A DNA stretch of 35,461 nt from the NCBI GenBank assembly GCA_002773355.1, contig PFBL01000005.1, positions 1 to 35,461 on the forward strand. Direction: 5' to 3'. The position numbers and the translations under genes were made by a program. Origin of the DNA: Candidatus Kaiserbacteria bacterium CG10_big_fil_rev_8_21_14_0_10_56_12. Lineage in GTDB: Bacteria > Patescibacteriota > Minisyncoccia > Phycocordibacterales > Phycocordibacteraceae. Below are positions 22,341 to 29,983 of the stretch, piece by piece. The notes beneath the pieces were generated by a model. The model saw only the letters and a list, made by a program, of their open reading frames with translations. It was not told where the DNA came from and made no database searches. The stretch's first letter is position 1, and each line of letters starts with the position of its first letter.

Positions 22341-23078
22341 TTAATACCGCGGGACGGCGGAGGCTTCGGAGTGACTCATGTGAATTTCGCCATAAGTATC
22401 GTGCTGTTCGGCCGCGACCGCCCCTTGTTTAACAAGCTCGAGCAATGCGAGAAACGAGACGATGACGTCCACCCGCTCCCTGGCACCGCCGGCAAATTCG
22501 CTAAAGGTGAGCGTCATCGCGGTCTGGACGCGCTTGGCGAGTGTGTCCATCATTTCTTCTATCGTCACCGTCGACTTCACGCTGGCCTCCGGGAGAGCCT
22601 CGACCTCCTCACGTGCGGCTAGCACACGCGCGAGCGCCTCTGCGAGCGCCTCCTTGGAGAGATCGCGGGAGGGCGCGAACAGCACCTCGGGTGCCTTCTC
22701 GCCAGGCGGCACCATAACGTGCGCACCATAGATACGGGCGAGCTCGCGCGAGGCGGCGCGCACTTTCTCATAGGCGGCGAGGCGGCGCTTCAAATCGTCA
22801 ACATCCTCACTCTCTTCCTCGGTGAGGGTTAAGTCTGGTATGAGCGATTTTGATTTGATCAGGAGCAAGGTGGCCGCGATGTGGATGAAGTTGGCAGTCT
22901 GTTCTACGGGGAAGAGTTTCTGCGCGCGTACGTGACCGATAAAATCTTCAGTGATTTGTGCCAACGATAGTTCGTTTACCAAGAGCTTGCGGGCCTCAAT
23001 GAGATCGAGAAGCACCTCAAAGGGGCCCTCGTATGCGTCGGTCTTAATCGAGAAGCCCGTCTGAGCCACTACGCCCAT
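22341..23078 (-). CDS. scpA: Segregation and condensation protein A
   Basis: This 245-aa kleisin bridges SMC heads with ScpB. The N-terminal SMC-binding helical domain has YEGPFEVLLDLIEARKLL, NELSLAQITEDFI and NFIHIAATLLLIKSKSLIP. A charged middle follows, and the C-terminal winged helix has RVDVIVSFLALLELVKQG. The start ATG overlaps the end of pepA by 10 nt, so it is translated from the trpS-aspS-pepA transcript. Position at the end of an aminoacyl-tRNA synthetase operon is unusual, since scpA and scpB are normally neighbours. Confidence 0.94.
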   Translation of the reverse strand: MGVVAQTGFSIKTDAYEGPFEVLLDLIEARKLLVNELSLAQITEDFIGHVRAQKLFPVEQTANFIHIAATLLLIKSKSLIPDLTLTEEESEDVDDLKRRLAAYEKVRAASRELARIYGAHVMVPPGEKAPEVLFAPSRDLSKEALAEALARVLAAREEVEALPEASVKSTVTIEEMMDTLAKRVQTAMTLTFSEFAGGARERVDVIVSFLALLELVKQGAVAAEQHDTYGEIHMSHSEASAVPRY

Positions 23079-24487
23079 TGTTCAATAAAGCGTGCCATGA
23101 GGCGTACTGCGGCGCCTGCGGCGCCCTTGGCAAGCTCGTCGCCCGGAGCCGCCGTCATCCGCGGCGCTATATCGAGATGCGCCCATGGACACTCGAGCTC
23201 CTTGGCAAACTGCCATAGGAACATCCCGCCTTCGATCGCTCCTCCGTAGCGACTAGGCGAAGAATTATTAATATCCCCAAACGTGCCCTTCACCAATTCC
23301 TCGTATTCGTCCCAGAGTGGCAGGCGCCAGGCGTAGTCTCCAGACTCCTCAGCGGCACTGAGCAAGCGCTCGGCGAGCGCATCGTCACGCGTCATCACGC
23401 CGCTCGCATAGGTGCCGAGTGCAACCATAGCCGCGCCCGTGAGCGTGGCCGCATCGACGACCACTGCGGGCTTGTATCGCTTCGCATAGGTGAGAGCATC
23501 GGCGAGTATGAGGCGCCCTTCGGCGTCGGTATTTAGCACCTCGATCGTCTTCCCCGAGAGCGACGTGAGAACATCGCCCGGACGATACGCCTGGTTGCCG
23601 GGCATATTCTCGACCGATGGGACAAGGCCGATCACGTGCTGTGCGAGCCGTAGTCGCGCCGCGAGCGCGACCGCGTGGATCACTGCCGCCGCACCGGACA
23701 TATCCATGTGCATCTCGTAGATCCCACTCGAGGGCTTCAAGTTGAGCCCGCCACTATCAAAGGTTACGCCCTTGCCCACGAGCACCACGGGCGCGCCCTT
23801 ACCTCCTTTGTATTCAAGAATCGTAAATGTCGGCTTCTCGCTCGAGCCTTTAGCAACACCGAGTAGCGCACCCATGCCGAGCTTCTGCATCTCTTTTTCT
23901 CCCAGTGTTTTCACACTAACTGGCAGGCCTTTCATCGCGTCCTTCGCGGTCTTTGTGAGCGTAGTCGGCGTGATGTCGCCGCCCGGCGTGTTGGCCAGCG
24001 TGCGGCATGCATTCACCTCTCGCCCGATATCTTGGCCCCTCTGTATGGCGCGCTCGACACCCTTCTCGCCCGTATAGATAAGAACCTCATCGACCAGGTC
24101 CCACCCCTCCTTCGGCTCGGTCTTAAACTGATTGAACTCGTAGTTCGCCATTTCAAAATTCTCCGCCGCGCTCTGCGCGATGTCGGCCGGAGTCAGGGTT
24201 GTATCGGCGCCTGCAAGGCGCACGAGCGTAGTAAAATCGAGTGCAATCTTCTTCACCTTATTGGCCTTAGCGGCCGTGACGATTGTGCGACAGAAGGTGC
24301 GAAAAGCACGCAGACGAGCCGCCGGAGTCTTCGGCTCCTTTGACGGCGCGCCGACTCCGAGCTCGAGGGTCTCGATACCCGCGCGCTCCACAAATCGCTT
24401 AAAGCCCTTGGCCTTATCGGTTACTGCGACACGGACGAACGACTTCGGCGCACTTTCAACCTTGCCACGTTTTACGAGTATGCGCAT
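23069..24487 (-). CDS. pepA: Leucyl aminopeptidase, M17 family
   Basis: This 472-aa cytosolic metallo-aminopeptidase has an N-terminal alpha/beta domain (about 1-155) and a C-terminal catalytic domain. The metal and active-site motifs are GKGVTFDSGGLNLKP (Lys and Asp ligands) and the family signature NTDAEGRLILADAL. It releases N-terminal residues during peptide turnover and, in some bacteria, also binds DNA. The acidic/Lys ligands look intact. It starts 3 nt after the aspS stop and overlaps scpA, so it is mid-operon. Confidence 0.96.
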   Translation of the reverse strand: MRILVKRGKVESAPKSFVRVAVTDKAKGFKRFVERAGIETLELGVGAPSKEPKTPAARLRAFRTFCRTIVTAAKANKVKKIALDFTTLVRLAGADTTLTPADIAQSAAENFEMANYEFNQFKTEPKEGWDLVDEVLIYTGEKGVERAIQRGQDIGREVNACRTLANTPGGDITPTTLTKTAKDAMKGLPVSVKTLGEKEMQKLGMGALLGVAKGSSEKPTFTILEYKGGKGAPVVLVGKGVTFDSGGLNLKPSSGIYEMHMDMSGAAAVIHAVALAARLRLAQHVIGLVPSVENMPGNQAYRPGDVLTSLSGKTIEVLNTDAEGRLILADALTYAKRYKPAVVVDAATLTGAAMVALGTYASGVMTRDDALAERLLSAAEESGDYAWRLPLWDEYEELVKGTFGDINNSSPSRYGGAIEGGMFLWQFAKELECPWAHLDIAPRMTAAPGDELAKGAAGAAVRLMARFIEQWA

Positions 24488-24490
24488 GGC

Positions 24491-25810
24491 TTAATCGCTC
24501 CCTTCTGCGCGGGAGAGGAGCACGTCAATGCGGTTAATATCGCGCGGGAAAAGAGTCGCCTCTTTCACATTGGCGAGCCCGAGCATCTTCATGGTGAAGC
24601 GCTCGAGCCCAGTTGAACAGCCGCCATGCGGTGGCATGCCATATTTAAATGCCTGCAGATAGAAGCCGAACTTCTCTGGATCCATGCCTCGCTCTTTGAT
24701 CCGTGCGACCATCTCGTCATACTTATGAATCCGTTGCGCACCACTGTTGATCTCAAGCCCCCGGAACAGGAGATCGAAGCCTCGTGAGACCGTCTCGTCT
24801 GCCGACATGGTATAGAAGGCACGCGCCGCTGTCGGGAAACGTGTAATAAAGACGAAATCTGAGTCATGTTCGCGAAGCGCCCATTCACAGATCGCGCGCT
24901 CGTGCTCGGGTGTCATGTCGTCCTCAGGTGGGACCCCAAGTGTCTGATGCGCCTCGGCCAGGGTGAGCACCGGGAATTGCTTCCCCAGCTTGGGTACGGC
25001 GACGCCGAAACGAGAAAAAACGTCGGAATGTAGCTCCGCCACACTTGTGACCGTATCGCGGATTGCGATCTCGAGTGCGCGCATTACGTCGCTTTCGTCC
25101 GTAATAAAACCCATTTCAAAGTCCATTTGCGTGAGCTCCGAGAGGTGACGCGTCGTCGCACTCTTCTCCGCGCGGAAGATACGCGCGATCGTGTACACGC
25201 GTTCAAATGCGCCAACCATAATCTGTTTATAGAGCTGGGGGCTCGTGGCGAGATACGCGGTCTGATCATAGAAATAATCCACCTTAAACACCGCAGCGCC
25301 GCCCTCCGCATCACCGCCTACGAGCGCTGGTGCTTGGAAGTCGGTAAAGTCCTGCTGCTTAAGCGAGGCACGATAGGCATCAACAATGCTAGCCTGCACG
25401 GCAAAAATATCGCGGCCGCGCTGGCTCCGGAGTGTGAGCGGTCGGTTATCAAGGAGCGTGTCCAGATTGACCTCCTCGTCCTTCGGGAATGGGAGCGTCT
25501 CGGCCTCAGCAAGCACCTCGATCTGTGTAATCTCGAGCTCGATGTCACCATTCTGCTTATCGACCTGCACGTTCTTCTCGGGTCGTTTGTTCACGACGCC
25601 CACGACACGCAACACATACTCAACCTTCACGTCCTTGGCCGCCTCAATCGCGTCGCTCCCGGGCAGGACAACTCCCTGCACCTTGCTCGACCGGTCGCGG
25701 AAGTCGAAGAACACCATCTTGCCCTGATCGCGCCGCACATCGACCCACCCCTCGATGGTCACTGTCTCCCCTACCTTCGTATTCAAATCCCCAATAAGTG
25801 TGCGCTCCAT
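24491..25810 (-). CDS. aspS: Archaeal-type aspartyl-tRNA synthetase, probably non-discriminating
   Basis: This 439-aa class IIb synthetase has an N-terminal OB-fold anticodon domain (VTIEGWVDVRRDQGKMVFFDFRD). Motif 2 is FRAEKSATTRHLSELTQMD, and motif 3 is PPHGGCSTGLERF. It lacks the large GAD insertion domain and C-terminal extension of normal bacterial AspRS (about 590 aa). In length and motif context it matches the archaeal/eukaryal AspRS. Such enzymes in bacteria often charge both tRNA-Asp and tRNA-Asn, with Asp-tRNA-Asn then amidated by GatCAB; that is inference here. It lies 4 nt after trpS. A weak -10 (TAGCAT at 25817-25822) sits six bases before its ATG. Confidence 0.93.
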   Translation of the reverse strand: MERTLIGDLNTKVGETVTIEGWVDVRRDQGKMVFFDFRDRSSKVQGVVLPGSDAIEAAKDVKVEYVLRVVGVVNKRPEKNVQVDKQNGDIELEITQIEVLAEAETLPFPKDEEVNLDTLLDNRPLTLRSQRGRDIFAVQASIVDAYRASLKQQDFTDFQAPALVGGDAEGGAAVFKVDYFYDQTAYLATSPQLYKQIMVGAFERVYTIARIFRAEKSATTRHLSELTQMDFEMGFITDESDVMRALEIAIRDTVTSVAELHSDVFSRFGVAVPKLGKQFPVLTLAEAHQTLGVPPEDDMTPEHERAICEWALREHDSDFVFITRFPTAARAFYTMSADETVSRGFDLLFRGLEINSGAQRIHKYDEMVARIKERGMDPEKFGFYLQAFKYGMPPHGGCSTGLERFTMKMLGLANVKEATLFPRDINRIDVLLSRAEGSD

Positions 25811-25814
25811 ATAC

Positions 25815-26771
25815 CTATGCTACACCAATCGCTTGGCGGACCTGCTCCATTTTAGCGTCGGCGATGGCTCGCGCCTCGATGCGGCCTCGCGCGAGGACGT
25901 CGTCAACAATGCTCGAGTCGCTCTGCAGCTCCTCATACTTCGCACGCATTGGTGCGAGATAACGGTCGATGTCCTCGATAAGCAACTCCTTCAGTCTTTT
26001 GTAATTACCTGCATCGGTATGATATATCATACCAAGCTCCTCTTCTGATCTAACAAGTTTGTGCATGTTGTAGACGTTTTCTGGGCGCACGCCAGACGAG
26101 TCGGTGACGATACTCATCACCGCTTTTGTGAGTTCGTCAGTCGTCCCAAAGAGCGGGATCACGTTGCCGTAGCTCTTGCTCATCTTCTGCCCGTCGGTCC
26201 CGGGTACAACCGCTACGTCCGGCATAATGTATGGCTCGGGGAGGGTGAAGACATCTGTCTTGTAGGCACGGTTAAACTTCTCTACGGTGTCGCGCGCAAT
26301 CTCGATGTGCTGCTTCTGGTCCTGCCCCACAGGGACCACTGCGGCGTCGTAGAGCAGGATATCGGCCGCCATGAGAATCGGGTAGTTAAAGGTGCCTACG
26401 CTGATCTCCCTATTCTTGGCCTCGGCGTCTTTGTACGCATGCGCGCGCATGAGATACGGCATGGTGGTGAGGGTGTCAAAGATCCATGCGAGCTCGGTGT
26501 GCGCCGGCACCTCTGACTGCTTGAAGAAGACCACGTCCTTAGGGTCGAGACCGATGGCAATATACGCCATCACGATCTCGCGCGTGCGGCGACGCATCTC
26601 CTCAGCGTCTTGCATCGTGTTAAGCGCGTGATAGTCAGCAACGAAGATGAAAGGGCGATACTTCCCCTCCTTAGTGAGCTCAACAAACTGGCGCATCGCG
26701 CCAAAGTAGTTGCCGATGTGCAGATCGCCGGTAGGCTTAACCCCCGATACCAAAATAGGTTTTGCACTCAT
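25815..26771 (-). CDS. trpS: Tryptophanyl-tRNA synthetase
   Basis: This 318-aa class I synthetase charges tRNA-Trp. The HIGH-type motif is PTGDLHIGNYFGA. The indole-binding region includes GTFNYPILMAADILLYDA and VPVGQDQKQHIE. The second signature is DGQKMSKSYGN. The C-terminal helical domain is complete. The ATG at 26771 follows an extended -10 (TGaTATTCT) by six bases, and the TGa of that box is the pyrD stop codon. It leads the trpS-aspS-pepA-scpA series. Confidence 0.96.
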   Translation of the reverse strand: MSAKPILVSGVKPTGDLHIGNYFGAMRQFVELTKEGKYRPFIFVADYHALNTMQDAEEMRRRTREIVMAYIAIGLDPKDVVFFKQSEVPAHTELAWIFDTLTTMPYLMRAHAYKDAEAKNREISVGTFNYPILMAADILLYDAAVVPVGQDQKQHIEIARDTVEKFNRAYKTDVFTLPEPYIMPDVAVVPGTDGQKMSKSYGNVIPLFGTTDELTKAVMSIVTDSSGVRPENVYNMHKLVRSEEELGMIYHTDAGNYKRLKELLIEDIDRYLAPMRAKYEELQSDSSIVDDVLARGRIEARAIADAKMEQVRQAIGVA

Positions 26772-26777
26772 ATCGCA

Positions 26778-26786
26778 AGAATATCA
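26778..26786 (-). promoter_or_regulatory. Extended -10 of trpS formed with the pyrD stop codon
   Basis: Minus strand TGaTATTCT, six bases before the trpS ATG; the TGA is the stop of pyrD (26784-26786). Confidence 0.65.
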
Positions 26787-27842
26787 TGTTGCCTGAGTTT
26801 TGGCATACGTCTGGCAAATGCGATTCATGAGACTCGGGCCGGTAAAGATCATGCCCGTGATGAGCTGTATGAGGTCGGCTCCTGCAGAAAACTTCTCCAT
26901 CGCGTCCTCGGCAGTGAGGATGCCACCGACCCCCATGATGGTAAAGCGCGTGCCGTACTTTTCTCTCGTCTTTTTGATGAGCTCATTGCTGAGCTTGGCA
27001 GTTGGCAGACCCGAGAGGCCGCCACGATATTCGTGCGGCGCATCTTCTGGATACGTAAGATCGCCGTACTCTTTGTTCAAGTTTCCTATCACCACTCCTT
27101 GTATTGCATTTTTATCTGCCATGTCGAGCAGTTGTGCAAACTGCTCCCACGGCACATTGATGGGCATTTTGAGATAGACTGGCTTCTCGCACGACACTTC
27201 GCGTATGCGAGGCAAGAGCCTCCCGAGGTTTTCTGGCGTGATAAATGTCTCGCCAGTAAATGCATTCGGGCAGGAGATGTTGAGTGTGTAATAGTCGCCG
27301 ACACCCGCTTCGTTCAACTTTTTAAATGATTCGACATAGTCTCGCACGCCCGACTCGATATCACACCAGGCGTCCTCACTATTGGTGCGCGCAATTGAGA
27401 TACCTAGTACAAAGTCTTTGGTGCGCGGCGTCCTCCTCAGCTTTGCAATGAGCGCATCGACGCCGTCGTTGCGCAAGCCCTTATAGACCACGATGCACTT
27501 GTTGCGGATCAGCCGTGTGAGGTGCGGGCGCGGGTTCCCCTCGCACGGGAAGGCCGTGACGGACCCTATCTCCTCTCCACCGAAACTGAGTGCGGGTAAT
27601 ATGCGCGTGAGTCGCCCGTCGGGATCGAAGCCGGCCGAGAGCAGTATCGGGGTGCGGTACCTGATGCCGTCTACGGTCTTACTAATATCTCGCCCTCGAT
27701 AACCATAGGCACGGCCAAAAAGCCATCGCATCGGACCTGTGCGCCCTGCGGTCTCACCGATGAGAGTGAAGAGATCGTGGACTCGATCGGGGGACAACTT
27801 AAATAACAGCGGTTTGAGTAGTCGGCGGTACAAAGTATCCAT
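26784..27842 (-). CDS. pyrD: Dihydroorotate dehydrogenase, class 2-like
   Basis: This 352-aa FMN enzyme oxidises dihydroorotate to orotate in pyrimidine synthesis. Family marks are LLSAGFDPDGRL, GSVTAFPCEGNPRPHL and GLRNDGVDALI. NISCPNAFTGETF is the FMN/substrate loop, and IMGVGGILTAEDAMEKFSAGAD plus LIQLITGMIFTGP form the phosphate site. The domain order and N-terminal extension fit class 2 (membrane, quinone-linked), although the loop has Cys in NISCPN where class 2 often has Ser. It is the only pyrimidine gene in the window. A leaderless promoter sits in an inverted repeat shared with the divergent ZIP gene. Confidence 0.92.
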   Translation of the reverse strand: MDTLYRRLLKPLLFKLSPDRVHDLFTLIGETAGRTGPMRWLFGRAYGYRGRDISKTVDGIRYRTPILLSAGFDPDGRLTRILPALSFGGEEIGSVTAFPCEGNPRPHLTRLIRNKCIVVYKGLRNDGVDALIAKLRRTPRTKDFVLGISIARTNSEDAWCDIESGVRDYVESFKKLNEAGVGDYYTLNISCPNAFTGETFITPENLGRLLPRIREVSCEKPVYLKMPINVPWEQFAQLLDMADKNAIQGVVIGNLNKEYGDLTYPEDAPHEYRGGLSGLPTAKLSNELIKKTREKYGTRFTIMGVGGILTAEDAMEKFSAGADLIQLITGMIFTGPSLMNRICQTYAKTQAT

Positions 27843-27848
27843 AGCTTA

Positions 27849-27854
27849 TATAAT
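27849..27854 (+). promoter_or_regulatory. Possible -10 of the ZIP transporter gene
   Basis: TATAAT lies 23 bases before the ATG; TATTCT at 27859-27864 (13 bases) is an alternative. No Shine-Dalgarno is seen. Confidence 0.4.
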
Positions 27855-27855
27855 A
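27850..27855 (-). promoter_or_regulatory. -10 box of pyrD, leaderless type
   Basis: Minus strand TATTAT, seven bases before the pyrD ATG, inside the inverted repeat. Confidence 0.6.
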
Positions 27856-27877
27856 AGCTATTCTTAACTCCATCGGT

Positions 27878-28591
27878 ATGATTATCCTGCTGGCTCTTGC
27901 GGCGTTCCTCGCCACCCTTGTGGGCGGCCTTTTTGCTCTGTACCTCAAGGATCGATTGCACCTCATCCTCGGCTTTAGCGCGGGCGCCATCCTCGGGGTT
28001 GCATTTTTTGACCTCATGCCCGAGGCACTTGACCTCGCCGGATCAGCCTACAGCGTGTCAGGCGTCATGACAGTGGTGATGGTCGGCTTCGTCAGCTATC
28101 TTGTGCTCGACCGCATGATACTCCTCCATAGTCACTCGCCAGGTGACGGCCACAATCATCGCGGTGTCGTGGGCGCCGCGTCACTCTCGTTCCACAGCTT
28201 TCTTGATGGCGCGGCTATCGGCCTCGCCTTCCAGGTATCGCCCGCGGTGGGCACGATTGTGACCGCCGCCGTGCTCACGCACGATTTCTCCGACGGTATC
28301 AACACCGTAAGTCTCATTTTGAAAAATGGCGGCGTGCGCAGGGAGGCCTTTACCTGGCTCCTCGTCGACGCCCTCGCACCTGTGCTGGGTGTGCTCTCAA
28401 CACTCCTCTTCGTAGTGCCAGCCGAGGAGCTCGGCCTCCTGCTCGGCCTCTTCGCCGGCTTCTTCCTCTATATCGGCGCCTCGGATCTCATCCCCGAGAG
28501 TCACCACGCACATCCTGTACGCTGGACCACCGTGATGACCGTGCTCGGCATCGCGACGCTCTACGTGATTATCAAGCTCGCGAGCATATAA
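27878..28591 (+). CDS. ZIP-family metal transporter
   Basis: This 237-aa inner-membrane protein has eight predicted helices, as in ZIP transporters. TM4 carries SFHSFLDGAAIGLAF, where His, Asp and Gly match the family HS-x-x-DG-type metal motif. TM5 carries LTHDFSDGINTVS, with His and Asp in place of the common HExPHE form. A His-rich loop (LLHSHSPGDGHNHRG) lies between TM3 and TM4, as is usual. ZIP proteins bring Zn2+ or related ions into the cytoplasm. Metal preference cannot be told from sequence alone. A hairpin follows the stop. Confidence 0.92.
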   Translation: MIILLALAAFLATLVGGLFALYLKDRLHLILGFSAGAILGVAFFDLMPEALDLAGSAYSVSGVMTVVMVGFVSYLVLDRMILLHSHSPGDGHNHRGVVGAASLSFHSFLDGAAIGLAFQVSPAVGTIVTAAVLTHDFSDGINTVSLILKNGGVRREAFTWLLVDALAPVLGVLSTLLFVVPAEELGLLLGLFAGFFLYIGASDLIPESHHAHPVRWTTVMTVLGIATLYVIIKLASI

Positions 28592-28600
28592 ACATCGCCC

Positions 28601-28617
28601 CGGGTGGAAACCACCCG
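28601..28617. terminator. Hairpin between convergent ZIP and methyltransferase genes
   Basis: A 7-bp stem CGGGTGG/CCACCCG with loop AAA. No long U-run; likely a shared terminator. Confidence 0.45.
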
Positions 28618-28644
28618 AGGCTGCAATCTGATGATCCGTTGCGA

Positions 28645-29166
28645 TCACGCGGGCCAGAGGCACCACACGTTGCCGACCGAGACGAGCGACCTGAGCTCGA
28701 CTGCGCCACTCACCTCGCTGAGCGAGACGAGATCGAGTTGCGATATCCTCGTCGATACGAATCCGGCCCTCCGGAAGAGCTCCTCCACATGCGTCTCGCT
28801 TGACCACAGGTTAGCGCGGATATCGCGTCTACTCAGTCGCGAAACTGCCTCCACCATCCCCCTCATCGAGGGCTCGCGCTCGAGTAGCCCGTTCATCGCC
28901 TCCACCGACAGGGGGTCTGGGGTGAGGAACACATCGCCCGGCCGCATCGCAGCGCAGATGTTGCAGAGGGCGTTTAGCTGTTCTCGCTTCGTGAAGTAAG
29001 GCAACGTCCCGAGGCTCACGAAGGCCACGCGGTTATCCCCGAGGTACTGTCTCCTGACCGAACTTAGCTCGTGGAGCGCCAGCAGGTCGACGGGACAGAA
29101 GTGCAGATTCGGCCGCTCGTGTTCCTCGAAGATCTCGAGAACGATCATCCTGAGACAGGCGGTCAT
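28645..29166 (-). pseudogene. SAM-methyltransferase-like protein, probably N-terminally truncated
   Basis: From the ATG at 29166 the gene encodes 173 aa. Segments resemble the middle and C-terminal part of a class I methyltransferase. PNLHFCPVDLLAL is like the motif II/III strand, RVAFVSLGTLPYF like motif IV, and LCNICAAMRPGDVFLTPDP like motif V. THVEELFRRAGFVSTR is like the terminal helix before the last strands. The glycine-rich motif I expected about 50 residues earlier is missing. Upstream, the same frame runs directly into tRNA-Tyr. No promoter box or good Shine-Dalgarno is visible. This suggests a gene cut short at the tRNA 3' end, possibly cotranscribed with it. An unusual intact small protein remains possible. 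Confidence 0.5.
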
Positions 29167-29225
29167 TTCGCTTTCTCTCGCACAGGCAAAAACGAATTTC
29201 CCGAAAATGGGTTTAATCTCTACTA

Positions 29226-29310
29226 TGGTGCGCCGGGTTGGATTCGAACCAACGTAGGCAATGCCAGCAGATTTACAGTCTGCCCTCGTTGACCGCTTGA
29301 GTACCGACGC
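29226..29310 (-). tRNA. tRNA-Tyr (anticodon GUA)
   Basis: A class II tRNA of 85 nt. The acceptor stem GCGTCGG pairs with CCGGCGC. The anticodon stem GCAGA/TCTGC encloses CTGTAAA, so the anticodon is GTA. A long variable arm has a GGC/GCC stem, and the T-arm is GTTGG-TTCGAAT-CCAAC. Discriminator A is followed by an encoded CCA (29228-29226), unlike tRNA-Glu here. The 5' half is overlapped by the 3' end of the endonuclease-like gene. tyrS lies just upstream. Confidence 0.95.
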
Positions 29311-29926
29311 ATTCTTGGCAATACTCATCTATCCATTTGAGTATCTGCCTTAGTAACTTTGTATCACAATACACTATATGCACAAGCCCGTTATGCATGC
29401 GTGGACCTCGTGGAGTCGGAATTGCAGCTTTCTTCACATAGGGCTTAATAAACTGCTCTTCTGGGATAGAGAGCAACTGACTCCAGTAATGAGTAAGAGC
29501 ATTAACATCCTGTCCTTCGTAGCAATAGACATGTCCACGAATTCTGTTTTCATCAACGCGACAAATCTCAGAAAGGAAGCGCTTAAAAAGAATTGCCATG
29601 CGTGGATCAGAGTTAGCGAAATCAATTGTGTTCTTACCCGCTTTATATCCCTCAGCCCAATATAACATGACTGCTGCAAACTTAAGACGCTCCTGGCTCC
29701 TGCTAAGCTGTTTCTTAAGATCGTATGAAAGCGGTTTGGCCTCAAAACGAATATGATTCGCTTCCTGTTTCGTCCGACGCGGCACGTTAAGCTTGCGCAA
29801 CGCATAAAATACTGCATCAAGCCGCACCTTGAAATGATCTGCGATTTGCTGTGCACTTAGCCCGCTGCGATATAGGCGTGCCGCTTCTTGTTGCTTCTGC
29901 AGGGAAAGCGCAGCAATAGTGGGCAT
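29273..29926 (-). CDS. Homing-endonuclease-like protein with N-terminal HTH, overlapping tRNA-Tyr
   Basis: This 217-aa protein has an N-terminal resolvase-type helix-turn-helix (AARLYRSGLSAQQIADHFKV, residues about 15-34). The C-terminal part has the layout of small LAGLIDADG-like proteins known from CPR genomes: AVMLYWAEGYKAG, FANSDPRMAILFKRFLSEI, then HYWSQLLSIPEEQF and VHIVYCDTKLLRQI. A DNA-binding or nuclease role is likely but not proven; only one LAGLIDADG-like unit is visible. Its own promoter gives a leaderless start. The last 38 nt overlap tRNA-Tyr, and its TAA stop lies in the tRNA anticodon loop. AT content is visibly higher than in neighbours, hinting at transfer. Confidence 0.7.
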   Translation of the reverse strand: MPTIAALSLQKQQEAARLYRSGLSAQQIADHFKVRLDAVFYALRKLNVPRRTKQEANHIRFEAKPLSYDLKKQLSRSQERLKFAAVMLYWAEGYKAGKNTIDFANSDPRMAILFKRFLSEICRVDENRIRGHVYCYEGQDVNALTHYWSQLLSIPEEQFIKPYVKKAAIPTPRGPRMHNGLVHIVYCDTKLLRQILKWIDEYCQECVGTQAVNEGRL

Positions 29927-29932
29927 CCGTTG

Positions 29933-29961
29933 ATTATCTCGTCACCCCGACTACTGGTCAA
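29933..29961 (-). promoter_or_regulatory. Promoter of the endonuclease-like gene
   Basis: Minus strand TTGACC (29961-29956), 17 bp spacer, GATAAT (29938-29933), six bases before the ATG. One of the best full promoters in the window. Confidence 0.65.
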
Positions 29962-29983
29962 ATCAACTTATACACAGAACTGT

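Larger units (their letters stand above)
27841..27861. repeat. Perfect 9-3-9 inverted repeat between pyrD and the ZIP gene
   Basis: ATAGCTTAT and ATAAGCTAT flank ATA. It starts at the pyrD start codon and covers the -10 boxes of both strands. It may be an operator or only AT-rich symmetry of back-to-back promoters. Confidence 0.45.

Noticed and set aside
25127-25855. 242-codon plus-strand ORF
   Set aside because: Lies opposite aspS, whose motifs are complete; no promoter or binding site, biased composition.
26610-27329. 239-codon plus-strand ORF
   Set aside because: Opposite trpS and pyrD, both with clear motifs; a shadow frame.
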